From Bacteroidota bacterium (lineage in GTDB: Bacteria; Bacteroidota; Bacteroidia; Cytophagales; Cyclobacteriaceae), in NCBI GenBank assembly GCA_024280115.1, contig JAJRQT010000210.1, forward strand, positions 1-64,000: a stretch of 64,000 nt of DNA. The letters are read 5' to 3'. The position numbers were made by a program, and so were the translations under genes. This document shows positions 43,385-53,626 of the stretch, in pieces. How positions within the stretch are numbered: the stretch's first letter is position 1; every line of letters begins with the position of its first letter. The notes below the pieces were generated by a model. That model ran no database searches and was not told where the DNA came from. It was given only the letters and a program-made list of their open reading frames with translations.

Positions 43385-44839
43385 ATGAAAAAAGTAACAT
43401 TATTCATCCTTCTAATTGATTTTTTCCAACTATCCATTGCTCAGGAACATTATGAGCAACAACTCAATATAAGCGGGGTCCTCCCAGAACTTGCCATGAC
43501 CGCTAATCATGCACCAAGAACAGAAGCGGGAACGGGAGCGCTCATGCCCTGGGCGAATCGGCTGTGGGTAATTACTTATGTGGCACACATGAAGGGAACG
43601 GGGGCCGGGACTGGTTTATATGAAATTAATGACCAATTCAAATTGCGGAGAAGAGAGGAAAGTCTTGTAGGGACTTATGCCAACAGACTCATCCACGGAC
43701 CCTCACACCAATTGATAATCGGGCCTTACCTCATCGATACCCTGGGAAATGTCAGAACCATTGATGGCGTGAAAGAATATCGGTTGGCAGCGACAATGCT
43801 CCATTTAACTGACCCTAAAAACATGGTGTATTTTTTATCTATGGAGGGGGATTTTTTTGAAGTGAATATCAACACGTTAGAAACGAAATATCTGTTTGAC
43901 CTTAAAAAAGAATTGATGGAACCCGCAGGTTCTAAACCTCATTTTAAAAGCGGATTTACACATCAGGGCAGAGTGGTTGTGGCTAATAATAGCTACAACG
44001 AAAAAGATTTTAACAGAGAATGGCAGGCGGGTAGGTTAGCTGAATGGAATGGAAAGGAGTGGGTGATTCTTGAAAAGACGGCATTTACTGAAGTTTATGC
44101 CAATACCGGATTTGGCCAACCGATGTTTGCCACGGGGTGGGATAACCGGTCCGTGATTTTAAAAGCCCTGATTAATGGAGAATGGAAAAGGTATAGACTG
44201 CCTAAATCCAGTTACGCTTTTGATCAAACAAGTCTGACGGAGTGGATGCGAATAAGAGAAGTAGAAACTGAAAGAGCCCTGATGGATTGCCATGGTATTT
44301 TTTATGAAATTTCTTATCATACCTATGGAAATGGTATTTGGGGTATAAGACCCATTTCCAATCATCTGCGGGTGATCCCGGATTTTTGTTCATGGAAAGG
44401 GATGTTGGTGTTGAGAGGAAATCAAGCGACTCCGATGCAATTTTCAAAAGATAGATTCGACAGAAATCCTTTGGCCGGTCAACCGCAGGCAGGACTGTGG
44501 TTTGGGAAAACGGATGACCTGTGGTCTTTTGGTAAACCGGCCGGATCAGGTGGAGTCTGGCTTGCCGATGATGTGGTAGCTGAGGAGGCTTCCGACCCTT
44601 ATTTAATGATCGGATTTGATAAGAAGGTGCTCCACTTACAGAATTTAAGTTCGGTTGATGTCGAATTTACTTTGCAGGTTGACTTTATTGGGAATGGAGA
44701 TTTCGTGGATTATAAAACCGTTAAAGTCACAGCAGATGGATATCTTCCCTATGAGTTTCCCGCTGCTTTTAGCGCTCATTGGATTAGACTGAAATCAAAT
44801 AAAAACTGTAGAGCTACAGCATATTTTATTTATAGTTAA
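43385..44839 (+). CDS. secreted protein of unrecognised family between esterase and sulfatase
   Basis: The start at 43385 gives a signal peptide (MKKVTLFILLIDFFQLSIAQ); an in-frame ATG at 43343 would add 14 residues before it and is unlikely. The mature protein (about 465 residues) is rich in beta-strand pattern and Gly/Trp/Tyr: NHAPRTEAGTGALMPWANRLW, AHMKGTGAGTGLYEI, IHGPSHQLIIGPYLID, ANTGFGQPMFATGWDNRS and WGIRPISNHLRVIPDFCSW. Repeated short strands suggest a beta-propeller. The last ~80 residues (HLQNLSSVDVEFTLQVDF) look like a beta-sandwich. I cannot name the family. The sulfatase gene begins 12 bases after its stop, so the two are co-transcribed, which suggests recognition or cleavage of the same decorated glycan. 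Confidence 0.7.
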   Translation: MKKVTLFILLIDFFQLSIAQEHYEQQLNISGVLPELAMTANHAPRTEAGTGALMPWANRLWVITYVAHMKGTGAGTGLYEINDQFKLRRREESLVGTYANRLIHGPSHQLIIGPYLIDTLGNVRTIDGVKEYRLAATMLHLTDPKNMVYFLSMEGDFFEVNINTLETKYLFDLKKELMEPAGSKPHFKSGFTHQGRVVVANNSYNEKDFNREWQAGRLAEWNGKEWVILEKTAFTEVYANTGFGQPMFATGWDNRSVILKALINGEWKRYRLPKSSYAFDQTSLTEWMRIREVETERALMDCHGIFYEISYHTYGNGIWGIRPISNHLRVIPDFCSWKGMLVLRGNQATPMQFSKDRFDRNPLAGQPQAGLWFGKTDDLWSFGKPAGSGGVWLADDVVAEEASDPYLMIGFDKKVLHLQNLSSVDVEFTLQVDFIGNGDFVDYKTVKVTADGYLPYEFPAAFSAHWIRLKSNKNCRATAYFIYS

Positions 44840-44850
44840 AAAAAATTAAA

Positions 44851-46251
44851 ATGCTTTATTTTGGCATAAAGCTTATTTTTCTTCTTGCAGGTTGTTTATT
44901 CACTGAGGATCAGCGGCCTAATATTCTTGTAATTGTAGCTGATGACTGGTCCTATCCGCACGCCGGATACTACGGAGACAAAATTGTTTCCACCCCGAAT
45001 TTTGATCAACTCGCTCGTGAAGGCGTTGTTTTCTCAAGGGCATATGCTACCGCACCGGTTTGTACCCCTGCCCGTTCGGCTTTACTGACTGGGCGGTATC
45101 CTCATAATCTGGAGGCAGGTGCCAATCTATACAGTTATTTGCCTGAGAAATATCCCGTTTACCCCGCCTTACTGGAACAAAGTGGATATTTGGTGGGTAT
45201 GTCCGGAAAAGGTTGGGGGCCGGGCAACTTCGAAGCTGGAGGATATGATCATAATCCTGCTGGCAAGTCCTTTGTGGGTTTTGATGAATTTTTATCTCAA
45301 AATAGCGATAAGCAGCCATTTTGTTTTTGGTGGGGTAGTACGAATCCTCATCGCCCTTATAGTCCAACCACTACTTTACAAAACGGATCGACGATTGACG
45401 ATGTCGTTGTACCCGACTGGTTACCCGATGTGGCAGAAGTAAGACAGGATATCCTTGATTATTATTCTGAAGTGGAGAAGTTTGACCTAGAGATTCACAA
45501 GCTTTTGATTACTTTAAAGAAATATGACCTTGAACAAAATACATTGATCCTGGTGACATCAGATAATGGAATGCCGTTTCCAAGAGCGAAATCAGATCTC
45601 TATGATGCTGGATGCAGAGTGCCTCTGGTCATTTACTATCCATCTATCTTCCCAGCTAGAGAAGATAATATGAATTTTGTGAACTTCGTTGATGTGGCCC
45701 CCACTATATTGAGTCTGGCCAAAGTTCCAATACCTGGGGAAATGAATGGAAAGAACCTTGAGTTTTTACTTCGCAATGAAGCGACCGATTTGAATATGAA
45801 CTTTACTTTTACCGAGCGAGAACGTGATGGCCTGGTGAGAGCAAATAATTTGAGTTATCCATCCAGGTCTGTACGAACGAAAGACTATTTATATATTCTT
45901 AATGTAAGACCCCATCTATATCCCCTGGGAGATGGAGGCAAGAATTTTAGCGGAGGATATGTTGGGGCGTCTCCAACACGGGAGTATATCATGATTAATA
46001 AAGATCACAAAGAAACAGGAAGAACTTTCAAAATGATCTATGATAAACGGCCTGAGGAAGAATTGTATGACCTTAGAAGAGATTCGACACAGATGATTAA
46101 TCTCATATCTGATAAAGCATACTATAAAGTGCTGTTGGACATGAGAAAGAAAATGGAAGCTTGGCGACTGGAAACAAATGATCCATATTTCCTGGATGAT
46201 GCATATGATCTTTTTGATCGTTATCCTTACTATGGATCGCCCAAAAAATAA
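44851..46251 (+). CDS. type I sulfatase (SGSH-like)
   Basis: 466 residues with a short lipoprotein-like signal (LLAGC, Cys15). The sulfatase signature is complete: the N-terminal metal site VIVADDWS, the formylglycine sequence C71-TPAR in PVCTPARSALLTGRYP, the mid-protein LVTSDNGMPFPRAKS and C-terminal RTKDYLYILN. The pattern P-H in NPHRPYSP and the overall length of about 460 residues resemble N-sulfoglucosamine sulfohydrolase-type (S1_8-like) enzymes, but the subfamily is not certain. C71 would be converted to formylglycine by a maturase encoded elsewhere. A sulfatase in the set suggests a marine or otherwise sulfated glycan. It is coupled to the upstream unrecognised gene (12 bases). Confidence 0.88.
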   Translation: MLYFGIKLIFLLAGCLFTEDQRPNILVIVADDWSYPHAGYYGDKIVSTPNFDQLAREGVVFSRAYATAPVCTPARSALLTGRYPHNLEAGANLYSYLPEKYPVYPALLEQSGYLVGMSGKGWGPGNFEAGGYDHNPAGKSFVGFDEFLSQNSDKQPFCFWWGSTNPHRPYSPTTTLQNGSTIDDVVVPDWLPDVAEVRQDILDYYSEVEKFDLEIHKLLITLKKYDLEQNTLILVTSDNGMPFPRAKSDLYDAGCRVPLVIYYPSIFPAREDNMNFVNFVDVAPTILSLAKVPIPGEMNGKNLEFLLRNEATDLNMNFTFTERERDGLVRANNLSYPSRSVRTKDYLYILNVRPHLYPLGDGGKNFSGGYVGASPTREYIMINKDHKETGRTFKMIYDKRPEEELYDLRRDSTQMINLISDKAYYKVLLDMRKKMEAWRLETNDPYFLDDAYDLFDRYPYYGSPKK

Positions 46252-46317
46252 CGGAATATCTTTTAAGCATCGATTTGAATGGTAAATATGTAAATGGGAT
46301 ATAAAAAGAAATTTGTG

Positions 46318-46500
46318 ATGAACACATTATTGAACAGGCGGAGTTTTATTAAAACGAGCACATTGGGAGATCTTGTTATGAATACACCCGAACTGGCGGG
46401 CATTTTTTCAATTGGTAATAAAGAAATGCTTGTTAATCTTTGCCCTGATGTGGTCTTTGATAGAGGTTCCTCCCAAACTCAGATAGACAATTATAAATAG
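46318..46500 (+). pseudogene. truncated Tat-signal gene fragment
   Basis: A 60-residue frame begins with a twin-arginine signal (NRRSFIKTSTLG) but the hydrophobic core after it is weak (DLVMNTPELAGIFSI) and the frame stops after ~40 further residues with no domain. A slightly longer frame from 46294 adds eight residues. It looks like the 5' remnant of a gene for a Tat-exported enzyme that was cut off when the region was rearranged. The GH42-like gene begins 20 bases after its stop. Confidence 0.5.
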
Positions 46501-46520
46501 GGAATATTTACCAGAAGAAT

Positions 46521-49500
46521 ATGAAAACTAAATTTTTATACACCCTATTATCTACCTTTTTATTTTTAACATCTGCTTGCAATAAAAGGCAGCAAACCGA
46601 CTTGAAAATTGTTAAAAGTACGGGTAAAGTAAACATTCTAAGTGATTTTGAAAACCGGTCATCTCTCGAAATTTGGGAGGGCCCGATTTCCCTGTCCAAT
46701 GAATTTCCGGCACATGGAAAAAACGGCATTAAATTGAGTGCTTCTGATGGAGGACTTCTTTGGCTAGAAAGCGAAAAACTCCCGAAAGACTGGAGTGCGT
46801 ATGAGCTTTTGAAATTTGATATCTATAACCCATCTGCCCAACTTTATTATGGTCGAATTCAAATAGTAGATGAATTAGCTACAGATGAACAAGTAGAATT
46901 GAAAGGGCAAAGCTACGATTGGAATAAAGTATTCCTGAACACAGGTTGGAATCATTTCGAGTTTAAGCTCCAAACTGCCATGGTATCAGAGGGAGACCGC
47001 CCGCTGGCATTGGATAAAATTCGTAAATTTCGCCTTTCATTTGGTTTGGTGAGTCACCCTATTTATATCGATAATATCCGCTTGGTTTCAGGCGAAGAAA
47101 GTAATAAAACAGCATCTAAAGTCAAACCGGTAGACTGCCGCGTTGTCATTGATAATCGTCATGTTTATCCCACCCTTGCAGGGCCTGTGGAAGCAATAAA
47201 TCCAAGTCCGGAAATCGTACGGTTAAGAAATCAGGCACAAAATACTGTCAGAAAACTTGAAAAGGAAATTGCATTGGCCGAAATGCAAGGTTATCAGATG
47301 TTGTATCAACGAATTCCTCTTATCACGGCAAATGTTGGGATGGGGATAAGAAGTAAATTGGTGTGGTTTCAAAATGAAATAGAGGAAAAAAAGATATTGG
47401 AATATGTTATTTCTTCATGCACTAAGGCGGTCAATGAAATAGAGGTTCTCCTCTCAGCGGGTATAACGGATAGAGATGTGCCTTTCCCTGAAGATGATTC
47501 AAGACCACAAACATTTTTTGTGCCCCCTTTTCCTTCATTTGAAAAATTAAAAATCGAAGATGGGTTTTATAGGAATGAGGCTGGTGAACCGGTTTTTATT
47601 TTTTCAATGCTTCAGGTTAATGAGGGACCGCTGATGGAATATTTTGCTCCTTTTAACCATAGAACGGAGAGCTTTACGGTTGGCGGTGGCTCCAGATATG
47701 ATATTGAGACCTCACCGGTATATGAAGCATTCCATAAGTATGCCGGCACACATCGCGTAGGATGGGACGGTTGGTGTGGTCACCTCATCAAAGACCGTTG
47801 GGCAATGGGTGGTAAAAAAGAAGATGTAGTTATCTGCCTTGAAAGTCCTGATATTCGGCAAGCAGTATTAGGTTATATGAAGCAACACCAAAAAGAATGG
47901 GCAAATAATCCCAAATTACTCTACAACATTATGGCTTATGAACTGCAATACATTTGTTATTGCGAAAGAAGCCAGCAGATGTTTCGTGAGTGGCTCAATT
48001 TAAAATACATCACAGTTTCTTCACTTAATCAAATATGGGATACTCAATATCAATCATTTGCAGCTATTGAAGCTCCCGCAACTTATGGCGGACGCCCTGT
48101 TGACGATGTAAATCGGGCGGCATGGTACGACTGGGCAAATTTCAACACCAGACGTTTTACAGACTATATGAAATGGATTAAGTCTGAAATGCGTAAATAT
48201 GACACCGACACACCCATTTGTGCCGGGGGAACATCGTCTATGCTGCATTCATCAAACAGTGTGACCGGCATAGACGAAGAGATGATTATTAATGAAGTAG
48301 ATGATGTAATCTTAAATGAATCCAGCGATTCGCCAATTTTTTCCGACCTGCTTCTCAGTCTCAGCGAGAAGCGAAAAGTAATGGTGGACCCTGAAATGGG
48401 TGGAGGGACACATGGACTTTTACTTCAATTTCTGCATGGCAAGTCTGATATATCTAAGTGGTGGTGGGCAAGCGCTCCGAGCAGCGAATATTTACACATG
48501 AACCAATCATCTCTGCCTCATAGTAAAACAATATCATTGTCTGACATAGACGAAGTCTTGAAGATAAGTCTCGACATCAGACGACTGGGGAATGAAATTG
48601 CTGAGTTCACAGCATCAGAACCTGAAATAGCGATTTTTTATTCTAAAACGAATATGCTACAAATGCCACCCAAGATGGTGAAGGCTGGTAAAACGCCTTA
48701 TCTTGAAGCGCTCTATTCAGTATGGGAGGGTTCCCGGTGTCTCGGGGCCAGGGTTGGATTTGTGAGTGAAAAGCAGGTTGCAGAGGGTAAGCTTGAAAAA
48801 TTCAAACTCCTTCTTATCCCTGCTGCTAAATATATAATTCCAGATGTTGCAGCCGCTATCGTTATGTACATCAAAAACGGTGGGACAGCGGTATTGATTC
48901 CTGAGTCCTTTACCTTCGATCAGTACGCGAGTGACAATGACATCATATCCGAACTGGGCATTACAATAACCGGCGTAATATACCCATCTATAATTGGAGA
49001 GGGTGAAAAAGTGCAAAATTACGATCAGAGTTTTTCTCAAAAAATTATCTATGGAGATACACAAAAAAAGATTACAGTTCTTAGTAAAGATATCTTTGAA
49101 GGAGGTACCTCTCTACCGACTTTTTTATCGGAAGGAATAGTGCAATCCCTTGACCCCGGTATGCATCAGGTACTTGCCACATTTGATGATGGAAAACCTG
49201 CGATTATCCATGCGAAAATCGGCAATGGAGACCTTTACTATCTCGCAGCGCCGCTTAAAAGTTATGACTATCACCTGCTACTCTCACCCCTTGCTGAAAA
49301 AGTAGGTTTGAAACGACCAATTGTCGGTGTTATAAAGAACGGATTGTTGGTGACAGGAGCAGAGGTACGAGCAGTAGAGCGTAAAATGGATTACCTGGTC
49401 TATGCAAGTAACCTGACTAAGGAGGCTGTAGAGTTTGATCTAAAGGGAGAGAGGGCATTGGGTGAAATTACTGACTTGCGTAATTTACGAGTGATGGCTG

Positions 49501-49574
49501 ATAAGCGCATAAAACTTGAACCCTTTCAGGAAAAGATTTTTATGATTGTTAAAATTCCTAATAATTTGCCATAG
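46521..49574 (+). CDS. GH42-like glycosidase (beta-galactosidase-type) with N-terminal carbohydrate-binding-like domain
   Basis: 1017 residues with lipobox SAC (Cys20). Residues ~35-190 form a beta-sandwich binding-type domain (ILSDFENRSSLEIWEGPISL, HPIYIDNIRLVSGE). A helical linker follows (~225-320). A barrel spans ~350-690: FYRNEAGEPVFIFSML, HRVGWDGWCGHL, MAYELQYICYCERSQQMF with a Glu as candidate acid/base, FREWLNLKYITVSSLNQIWD (a GH42/A4-type segment), and VMVDPEMGGGTHG with a second Glu. Residues ~690-900 look like the glutamine-amidotransferase-like trimerisation domain of A4 beta-galactosidases (KTPYLEALYSVWEGSRC, KLLLIPAAKYI, GGTAVLIPE). The C-terminal ~100 residues are a small sandwich. 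Exact family assignment (GH42 or a related GH-A family) is not certain. Its 3' end faces the CE1-like gene, with 18 bases between. Confidence 0.72.
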   Translation: MKTKFLYTLLSTFLFLTSACNKRQQTDLKIVKSTGKVNILSDFENRSSLEIWEGPISLSNEFPAHGKNGIKLSASDGGLLWLESEKLPKDWSAYELLKFDIYNPSAQLYYGRIQIVDELATDEQVELKGQSYDWNKVFLNTGWNHFEFKLQTAMVSEGDRPLALDKIRKFRLSFGLVSHPIYIDNIRLVSGEESNKTASKVKPVDCRVVIDNRHVYPTLAGPVEAINPSPEIVRLRNQAQNTVRKLEKEIALAEMQGYQMLYQRIPLITANVGMGIRSKLVWFQNEIEEKKILEYVISSCTKAVNEIEVLLSAGITDRDVPFPEDDSRPQTFFVPPFPSFEKLKIEDGFYRNEAGEPVFIFSMLQVNEGPLMEYFAPFNHRTESFTVGGGSRYDIETSPVYEAFHKYAGTHRVGWDGWCGHLIKDRWAMGGKKEDVVICLESPDIRQAVLGYMKQHQKEWANNPKLLYNIMAYELQYICYCERSQQMFREWLNLKYITVSSLNQIWDTQYQSFAAIEAPATYGGRPVDDVNRAAWYDWANFNTRRFTDYMKWIKSEMRKYDTDTPICAGGTSSMLHSSNSVTGIDEEMIINEVDDVILNESSDSPIFSDLLLSLSEKRKVMVDPEMGGGTHGLLLQFLHGKSDISKWWWASAPSSEYLHMNQSSLPHSKTISLSDIDEVLKISLDIRRLGNEIAEFTASEPEIAIFYSKTNMLQMPPKMVKAGKTPYLEALYSVWEGSRCLGARVGFVSEKQVAEGKLEKFKLLLIPAAKYIIPDVAAAIVMYIKNGGTAVLIPESFTFDQYASDNDIISELGITITGVIYPSIIGEGEKVQNYDQSFSQKIIYGDTQKKITVLSKDIFEGGTSLPTFLSEGIVQSLDPGMHQVLATFDDGKPAIIHAKIGNGDLYYLAAPLKSYDYHLLLSPLAEKVGLKRPIVGVIKNGLLVTGAEVRAVERKMDYLVYASNLTKEAVEFDLKGERALGEITDLRNLRVMADKRIKLEPFQEKIFMIVKIPNNLP

Positions 49575-49592
49575 GGATCGCTGAATTTAGGT

Positions 49593-51821
49593 TTAATATA
49601 ACACAAAACTACCGGGCCAGTTTGTACTCATCGTATTTCCAAATGAATCTTTGGCGGTGATCTCTACTTCATACAATCCAAATAATTGTTCAGGTATTTT
49701 TATACTAAAAACCTGGTCATTCACGGAAATATCTCCATTTTCACCAAGGTCATTTAGCGTTACCTCAAAACTTTTATCCGGATTTTCCTTGTCTTTTAAT
49801 GTAGCGGTCACCGTTTGGATTTTTCCTCCATCATAGAGCCTGGTTTGGAGGGTATTATCTTCGGTAACCTGTACCCATAATATTTTTGGAGAAGTATCAT
49901 CCTTTCCCGACACCCTTAATTTTATTTTACCCTGTTTTATAATATGGTAAGGATAGTTGGGCAACCAATATTCAGCGAAGAGCTCTACTGTATGGTTTTC
50001 AGGACAATTTGAGGCTAATACAGGAATGGAATATTTTGCTGATCCACCTACATGATCGTAAGAGCCCCAATTGTCGGAAACTCTCAAATTTACCCCATCG
50101 GGATTCACATATTTATCAGACGTATTTAAGAAGGTTCTGTGATAGACACCCTGGTCCTTAACAAGAATAACAACCGATTCACCCGGATTAGCTACTCCAT
50201 CACCATTACCTTTGCCCAAAAAAACAGTGGTAGTATCATCGCCGGCAGTGGCAACAGTAAATGACTTGCCGTCAGCTACTTCATAATCCATGATTTCAGG
50301 TTGATCTGTTTTTATTGGAATATCTATAAATTCAACCCACTCACGGTTGGTCCCATCTGTAATGATCAACTTTAACCTGACCATATCAACAACACTATCT
50401 TCCTGAACATTGAATATAAATGACTGATCAGCTTTTTGAATTTCATTTACAGGAATGTTTCCGAAACTGGCTTGACCATTTTTGACCAATGTGCTCGTTC
50501 CTATAGGTGATAATTTCGCTGTCACTCTGGTAGCATCTGTATTTCCTTTATTGAATAGTTTTATGGATATATTGACGTCTTTCTTTCGAGTGGCCCAAGG
50601 CATATTTTCAACAACCATGGAAGCGATGCTAATATTGGGATTACTAATGTCTCCATTGATGCCGATTTCATGCGATCCTCCATTCAACGGAATTTTCAAA
50701 CTGCCTTCATCATCACTGAACAGTACCATTCTGCGCTTAATATTTCTTACAAGGTCCAGGTCGAAGATGGTATAAGCTCTATTTTTTTTATAAATTGGAG
50801 AGGTGGAGACTATTAAATTCACATGTGGCATTAAAGCTCCATCTGGAAGAAATTCCCTGACGGAACATCTGAAGCCATTGCGATCTACATTTTCCAAGAT
50901 AGTGAACCCGGGCATATTTCGATCGGATTGAACCTTGTAGTCCCATACTGAAAAATTGGGATAAATATCAATGTGGTGCCACCTGGCAGGTTTTGAAGGC
51001 GGATGTTCAAAGGTATTTAAAAAGAATTCATACATATCACCAAGCCCGCATGAGGAATGTGCAGCATTATAAATCTTATAATCATAATTATCCAGAACCT
51101 GTGTCCAGACCCTGTTCATATCCTGGTGATAGCCCCGGATGAAATCCTGATTCCCATAATGAAGCCGAACATTCATTCCTTCATAGTTTTTGTACATATC
51201 AATGTGCCTGTATTCGACAGGAAAATTTTTGGGACCTGCAAAAAACTCTGTTGAACCGCAAAAATTCCCGGCAGCAGAAACCAGGTGTGGATATTTTCCC
51301 CCAATCCAAAAAGTCATGAATCCTCCCATGGAAAGCCCGGATATTGCCCGGTGATTTCTATCGGCAATCGTTCTGTAATTTGCATCTATGTAATTTACCA
51401 ATTCCGGAAAATAGAGCGGGAACTGGCGATAGGTTTCCACAGGACTGATGTTGTATGGACGTAGGTAATATTCTTCGTCAGGATTGCGGTTGTAACCATC
51501 TGGCTTTACCACAATGACATCATGAGATTGCACAAAATTCTCAATATTATCTCCATCATTGTCTGTTCCTTTATCAATGCCATTTGCATCGTGGCTAGTG
51601 TCCCCGAAATATCTTTGAGACCACCCATGATAGTAATAGATTACTGGATATCGTTTTTCGGATTGTCCAAAATAATTGGGGGGCAGAAAAATTCTATAAT
51701 TTCGAATCTCGTTCAGGACATTGCTATAATGTCTGGCATCGATGATGGTCACATCCCCGGCATAAGTCTGTCCTGAGAAAAAGAGTAATAGCAATGCAAA
51801 GTTTATAAAAGCTAGTTTCAT
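49593..51821 (-). CDS. CE1-like esterase with C-terminal Ig/CARDB-type domains
   Basis: 742 residues with a signal peptide (to TYAG, about 22). Residues ~25-285 are an esterase-D/CE1 domain: YRIFLPPNYFGQSEKRYPVIYYYHG (quoted in part; oxyanion region), VIVVKPDGYN, the nucleophile elbow ISGLSMGGF and a late His in YNAAHSSCG. CE1 members remove feruloyl or acetyl groups. After it come ~450 residues of beta-sandwich repeats: a CARDB-like segment (NISIKLFNKGNTDATRVTAKL, GDGVANPGESVVILV) and a final Ig-like part (QTVTATLKDKENPDKSFEVTL). The gene is convergent with the GH42-like gene and divergent from the sialate-esterase-type gene, sharing a 183-base AT-rich upstream region with it. Confidence 0.83.
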   Translation of the reverse strand: MKLAFINFALLLLFFSGQTYAGDVTIIDARHYSNVLNEIRNYRIFLPPNYFGQSEKRYPVIYYYHGWSQRYFGDTSHDANGIDKGTDNDGDNIENFVQSHDVIVVKPDGYNRNPDEEYYLRPYNISPVETYRQFPLYFPELVNYIDANYRTIADRNHRAISGLSMGGFMTFWIGGKYPHLVSAAGNFCGSTEFFAGPKNFPVEYRHIDMYKNYEGMNVRLHYGNQDFIRGYHQDMNRVWTQVLDNYDYKIYNAAHSSCGLGDMYEFFLNTFEHPPSKPARWHHIDIYPNFSVWDYKVQSDRNMPGFTILENVDRNGFRCSVREFLPDGALMPHVNLIVSTSPIYKKNRAYTIFDLDLVRNIKRRMVLFSDDEGSLKIPLNGGSHEIGINGDISNPNISIASMVVENMPWATRKKDVNISIKLFNKGNTDATRVTAKLSPIGTSTLVKNGQASFGNIPVNEIQKADQSFIFNVQEDSVVDMVRLKLIITDGTNREWVEFIDIPIKTDQPEIMDYEVADGKSFTVATAGDDTTTVFLGKGNGDGVANPGESVVILVKDQGVYHRTFLNTSDKYVNPDGVNLRVSDNWGSYDHVGGSAKYSIPVLASNCPENHTVELFAEYWLPNYPYHIIKQGKIKLRVSGKDDTSPKILWVQVTEDNTLQTRLYDGGKIQTVTATLKDKENPDKSFEVTLNDLGENGDISVNDQVFSIKIPEQLFGLYEVEITAKDSFGNTMSTNWPGSFVLY

Positions 51822-52004
51822 GATCAGTGATTATTAAAATGTATCAATCGAATCAAAAGAATAGTTAATATAAAATAAAATGTAAGAATAATTCTGTATT
51901 TATTCATTAATATTAATTAATTAATACGGCTATAATAAGGGTAAATAATATTATATTTCCATTTATATTTCAAAAACTTATTTTATACTTAAATCAACTT
52001 TGGA

Positions 52005-53552
52005 ATGACTAAACAAGGAATTTTAAGATGGCAGCACCTGATGCTGGTTTTCATCTGTTTCATACTTACGGATACCGTCCTGGCGAATGTACGGCTCCCA
52101 AAGCTTTTTAGTGACAATATGATTCTCCAGCGGGAAATGCAAGTCCCCTTATGGGGATGGGCAGATCCGGGAGAAAAAGTTACAGCTGAACTCGGTGGTC
52201 ATTATGCAGAAACGGTGACTGGTGCCGATGGGAAATGGAAACTCAACATAGGGCCGCTTGATGTTGGTGGTCCATTTGAATTAAAGATTTCCGGCAAAAA
52301 TATAATAACTATAAATAATGTTTTGGTCGGGGAAGTTTGGATATGTTCAGGACAGTCAAACATGGCAATGGAGGTAAAAAATTGCCTCAATGCCGATCAG
52401 GAAATATCTGCAGCTAACTATCCGATGATTCGTCATTTTCAGGTCAAGCGAGCCAAAGCGGCTCAACCATTGGAGGATGTTTCCCCCTTACCTGAAGGCA
52501 ATGATTCCTGGTTGAATAAATGGGAAGTCACAGATCCTTCAAATGTGGGGCACTTTACCGGCGCCGGATATTTTTTTATACGGGATTTATACATGAAGCT
52601 ACATATTCCGGTAGGAATAATCAGCGTATCATGGGGAGGAACTACAGCAGAAGCTTGGACGCCACATGATACATTGGTGAATGATCAGGAGCTTAGTCTA
52701 ATACTCAATAACTGGCCTGAATACAACAACGATGAAGCTTGGTTACAGGAGGAATACGCAAAATTCACAAAGGAGGTAAACGAAGCAAAGAAAAAAGGAA
52801 CAGAAGAGCCATTGTATTTCAATCAACCCTCGGTCCTTTTCAATGGCATCATAGCTCCGGTTATTCCTTATGGAATTCGGGGTGTAACATGGTATCAGGG
52901 CGAATCAAATGCATATCGCTCCTATCAATACCGAAGTTTGTTCCCAGCGATGATCGAGCAATGGAGAAAGAAATGGGGACAGGGTGATTTTCCGTTTCTA
53001 TTTGTGCAGTTGGCCAATTTTCAGTTTGAACCCCAGGTTTTTCCCGAATTGCGCGAAGCACAAACTATGGCATTGTCGATTCCGAATACTGCGATGGCAG
53101 TGGCAATTGATATTGGTAATCCCGGCGATATCCACCCTAAGAATAAGCAGGAGGTTGGAAGGCGACTTTTTCTGGCAGCACAGGAAATTGCCTACGGAGA
53201 AAATGTGATCTACTCTGGCCCTGTCTTTCAATCCATGCTGGTCGAAGGGAATAAATGCACATTGCGTTTTAAAAATGTTGGCGATGGATTGGGAACAAAA
53301 GAAGGTGGATCATTAGAAGGATTCGTTATTGCCGAAACGGATAAAAAGTTTGTAAAAGCTCAGGCTGTGATTGAGGGAGACAGGGTGATTGTTTCGAGTG
53401 CGGATGAAAGGAGACCTGTTGCAGTGCGGTATGCATGGGCGAATAATCCGGGTGATTGTAACTTTTATAATAAATCCGGGGAGCGAATCTGGCTTCCCGC
53501 ACCTCCATTTAGAACCGACGATTGGCCGGGGATAACCGTGGACAGGAAGTAA
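52005..53552 (+). CDS. sialate O-acetylesterase-type (SASA) SGNH hydrolase
   Basis: 515 residues with a signal peptide ending about residue 28 (VLANVRLP). The family pattern is full: LPKLFSDNMILQREMQVPLWGWA at the start of the N-terminal sandwich (residues ~31-53, abridged here), block I SGQSNM with the nucleophile Ser118, VSWGGTTAEAW, GVTWYQGESN and, in the late region, D and H in GNPGDIHPKNKQEVGRRL. These enzymes remove O-acetyl groups from sialic acid, but many PUL members act on acetylated plant glycans such as xylan or pectin. Given the pectin-type lyases here, the second is more likely (inference). The PepSY gene follows after 74 bases. Confidence 0.9.
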   Translation: MTKQGILRWQHLMLVFICFILTDTVLANVRLPKLFSDNMILQREMQVPLWGWADPGEKVTAELGGHYAETVTGADGKWKLNIGPLDVGGPFELKISGKNIITINNVLVGEVWICSGQSNMAMEVKNCLNADQEISAANYPMIRHFQVKRAKAAQPLEDVSPLPEGNDSWLNKWEVTDPSNVGHFTGAGYFFIRDLYMKLHIPVGIISVSWGGTTAEAWTPHDTLVNDQELSLILNNWPEYNNDEAWLQEEYAKFTKEVNEAKKKGTEEPLYFNQPSVLFNGIIAPVIPYGIRGVTWYQGESNAYRSYQYRSLFPAMIEQWRKKWGQGDFPFLFVQLANFQFEPQVFPELREAQTMALSIPNTAMAVAIDIGNPGDIHPKNKQEVGRRLFLAAQEIAYGENVIYSGPVFQSMLVEGNKCTLRFKNVGDGLGTKEGGSLEGFVIAETDKKFVKAQAVIEGDRVIVSSADERRPVAVRYAWANNPGDCNFYNKSGERIWLPAPPFRTDDWPGITVDRK

Positions 53553-53626
53553 TTTAGCTATGATCAGTAGAGTGAATCAATACCTCAGGTTGTAATGTGC
53601 ACAAGTAAGATTGAATCAAAGCGTAT

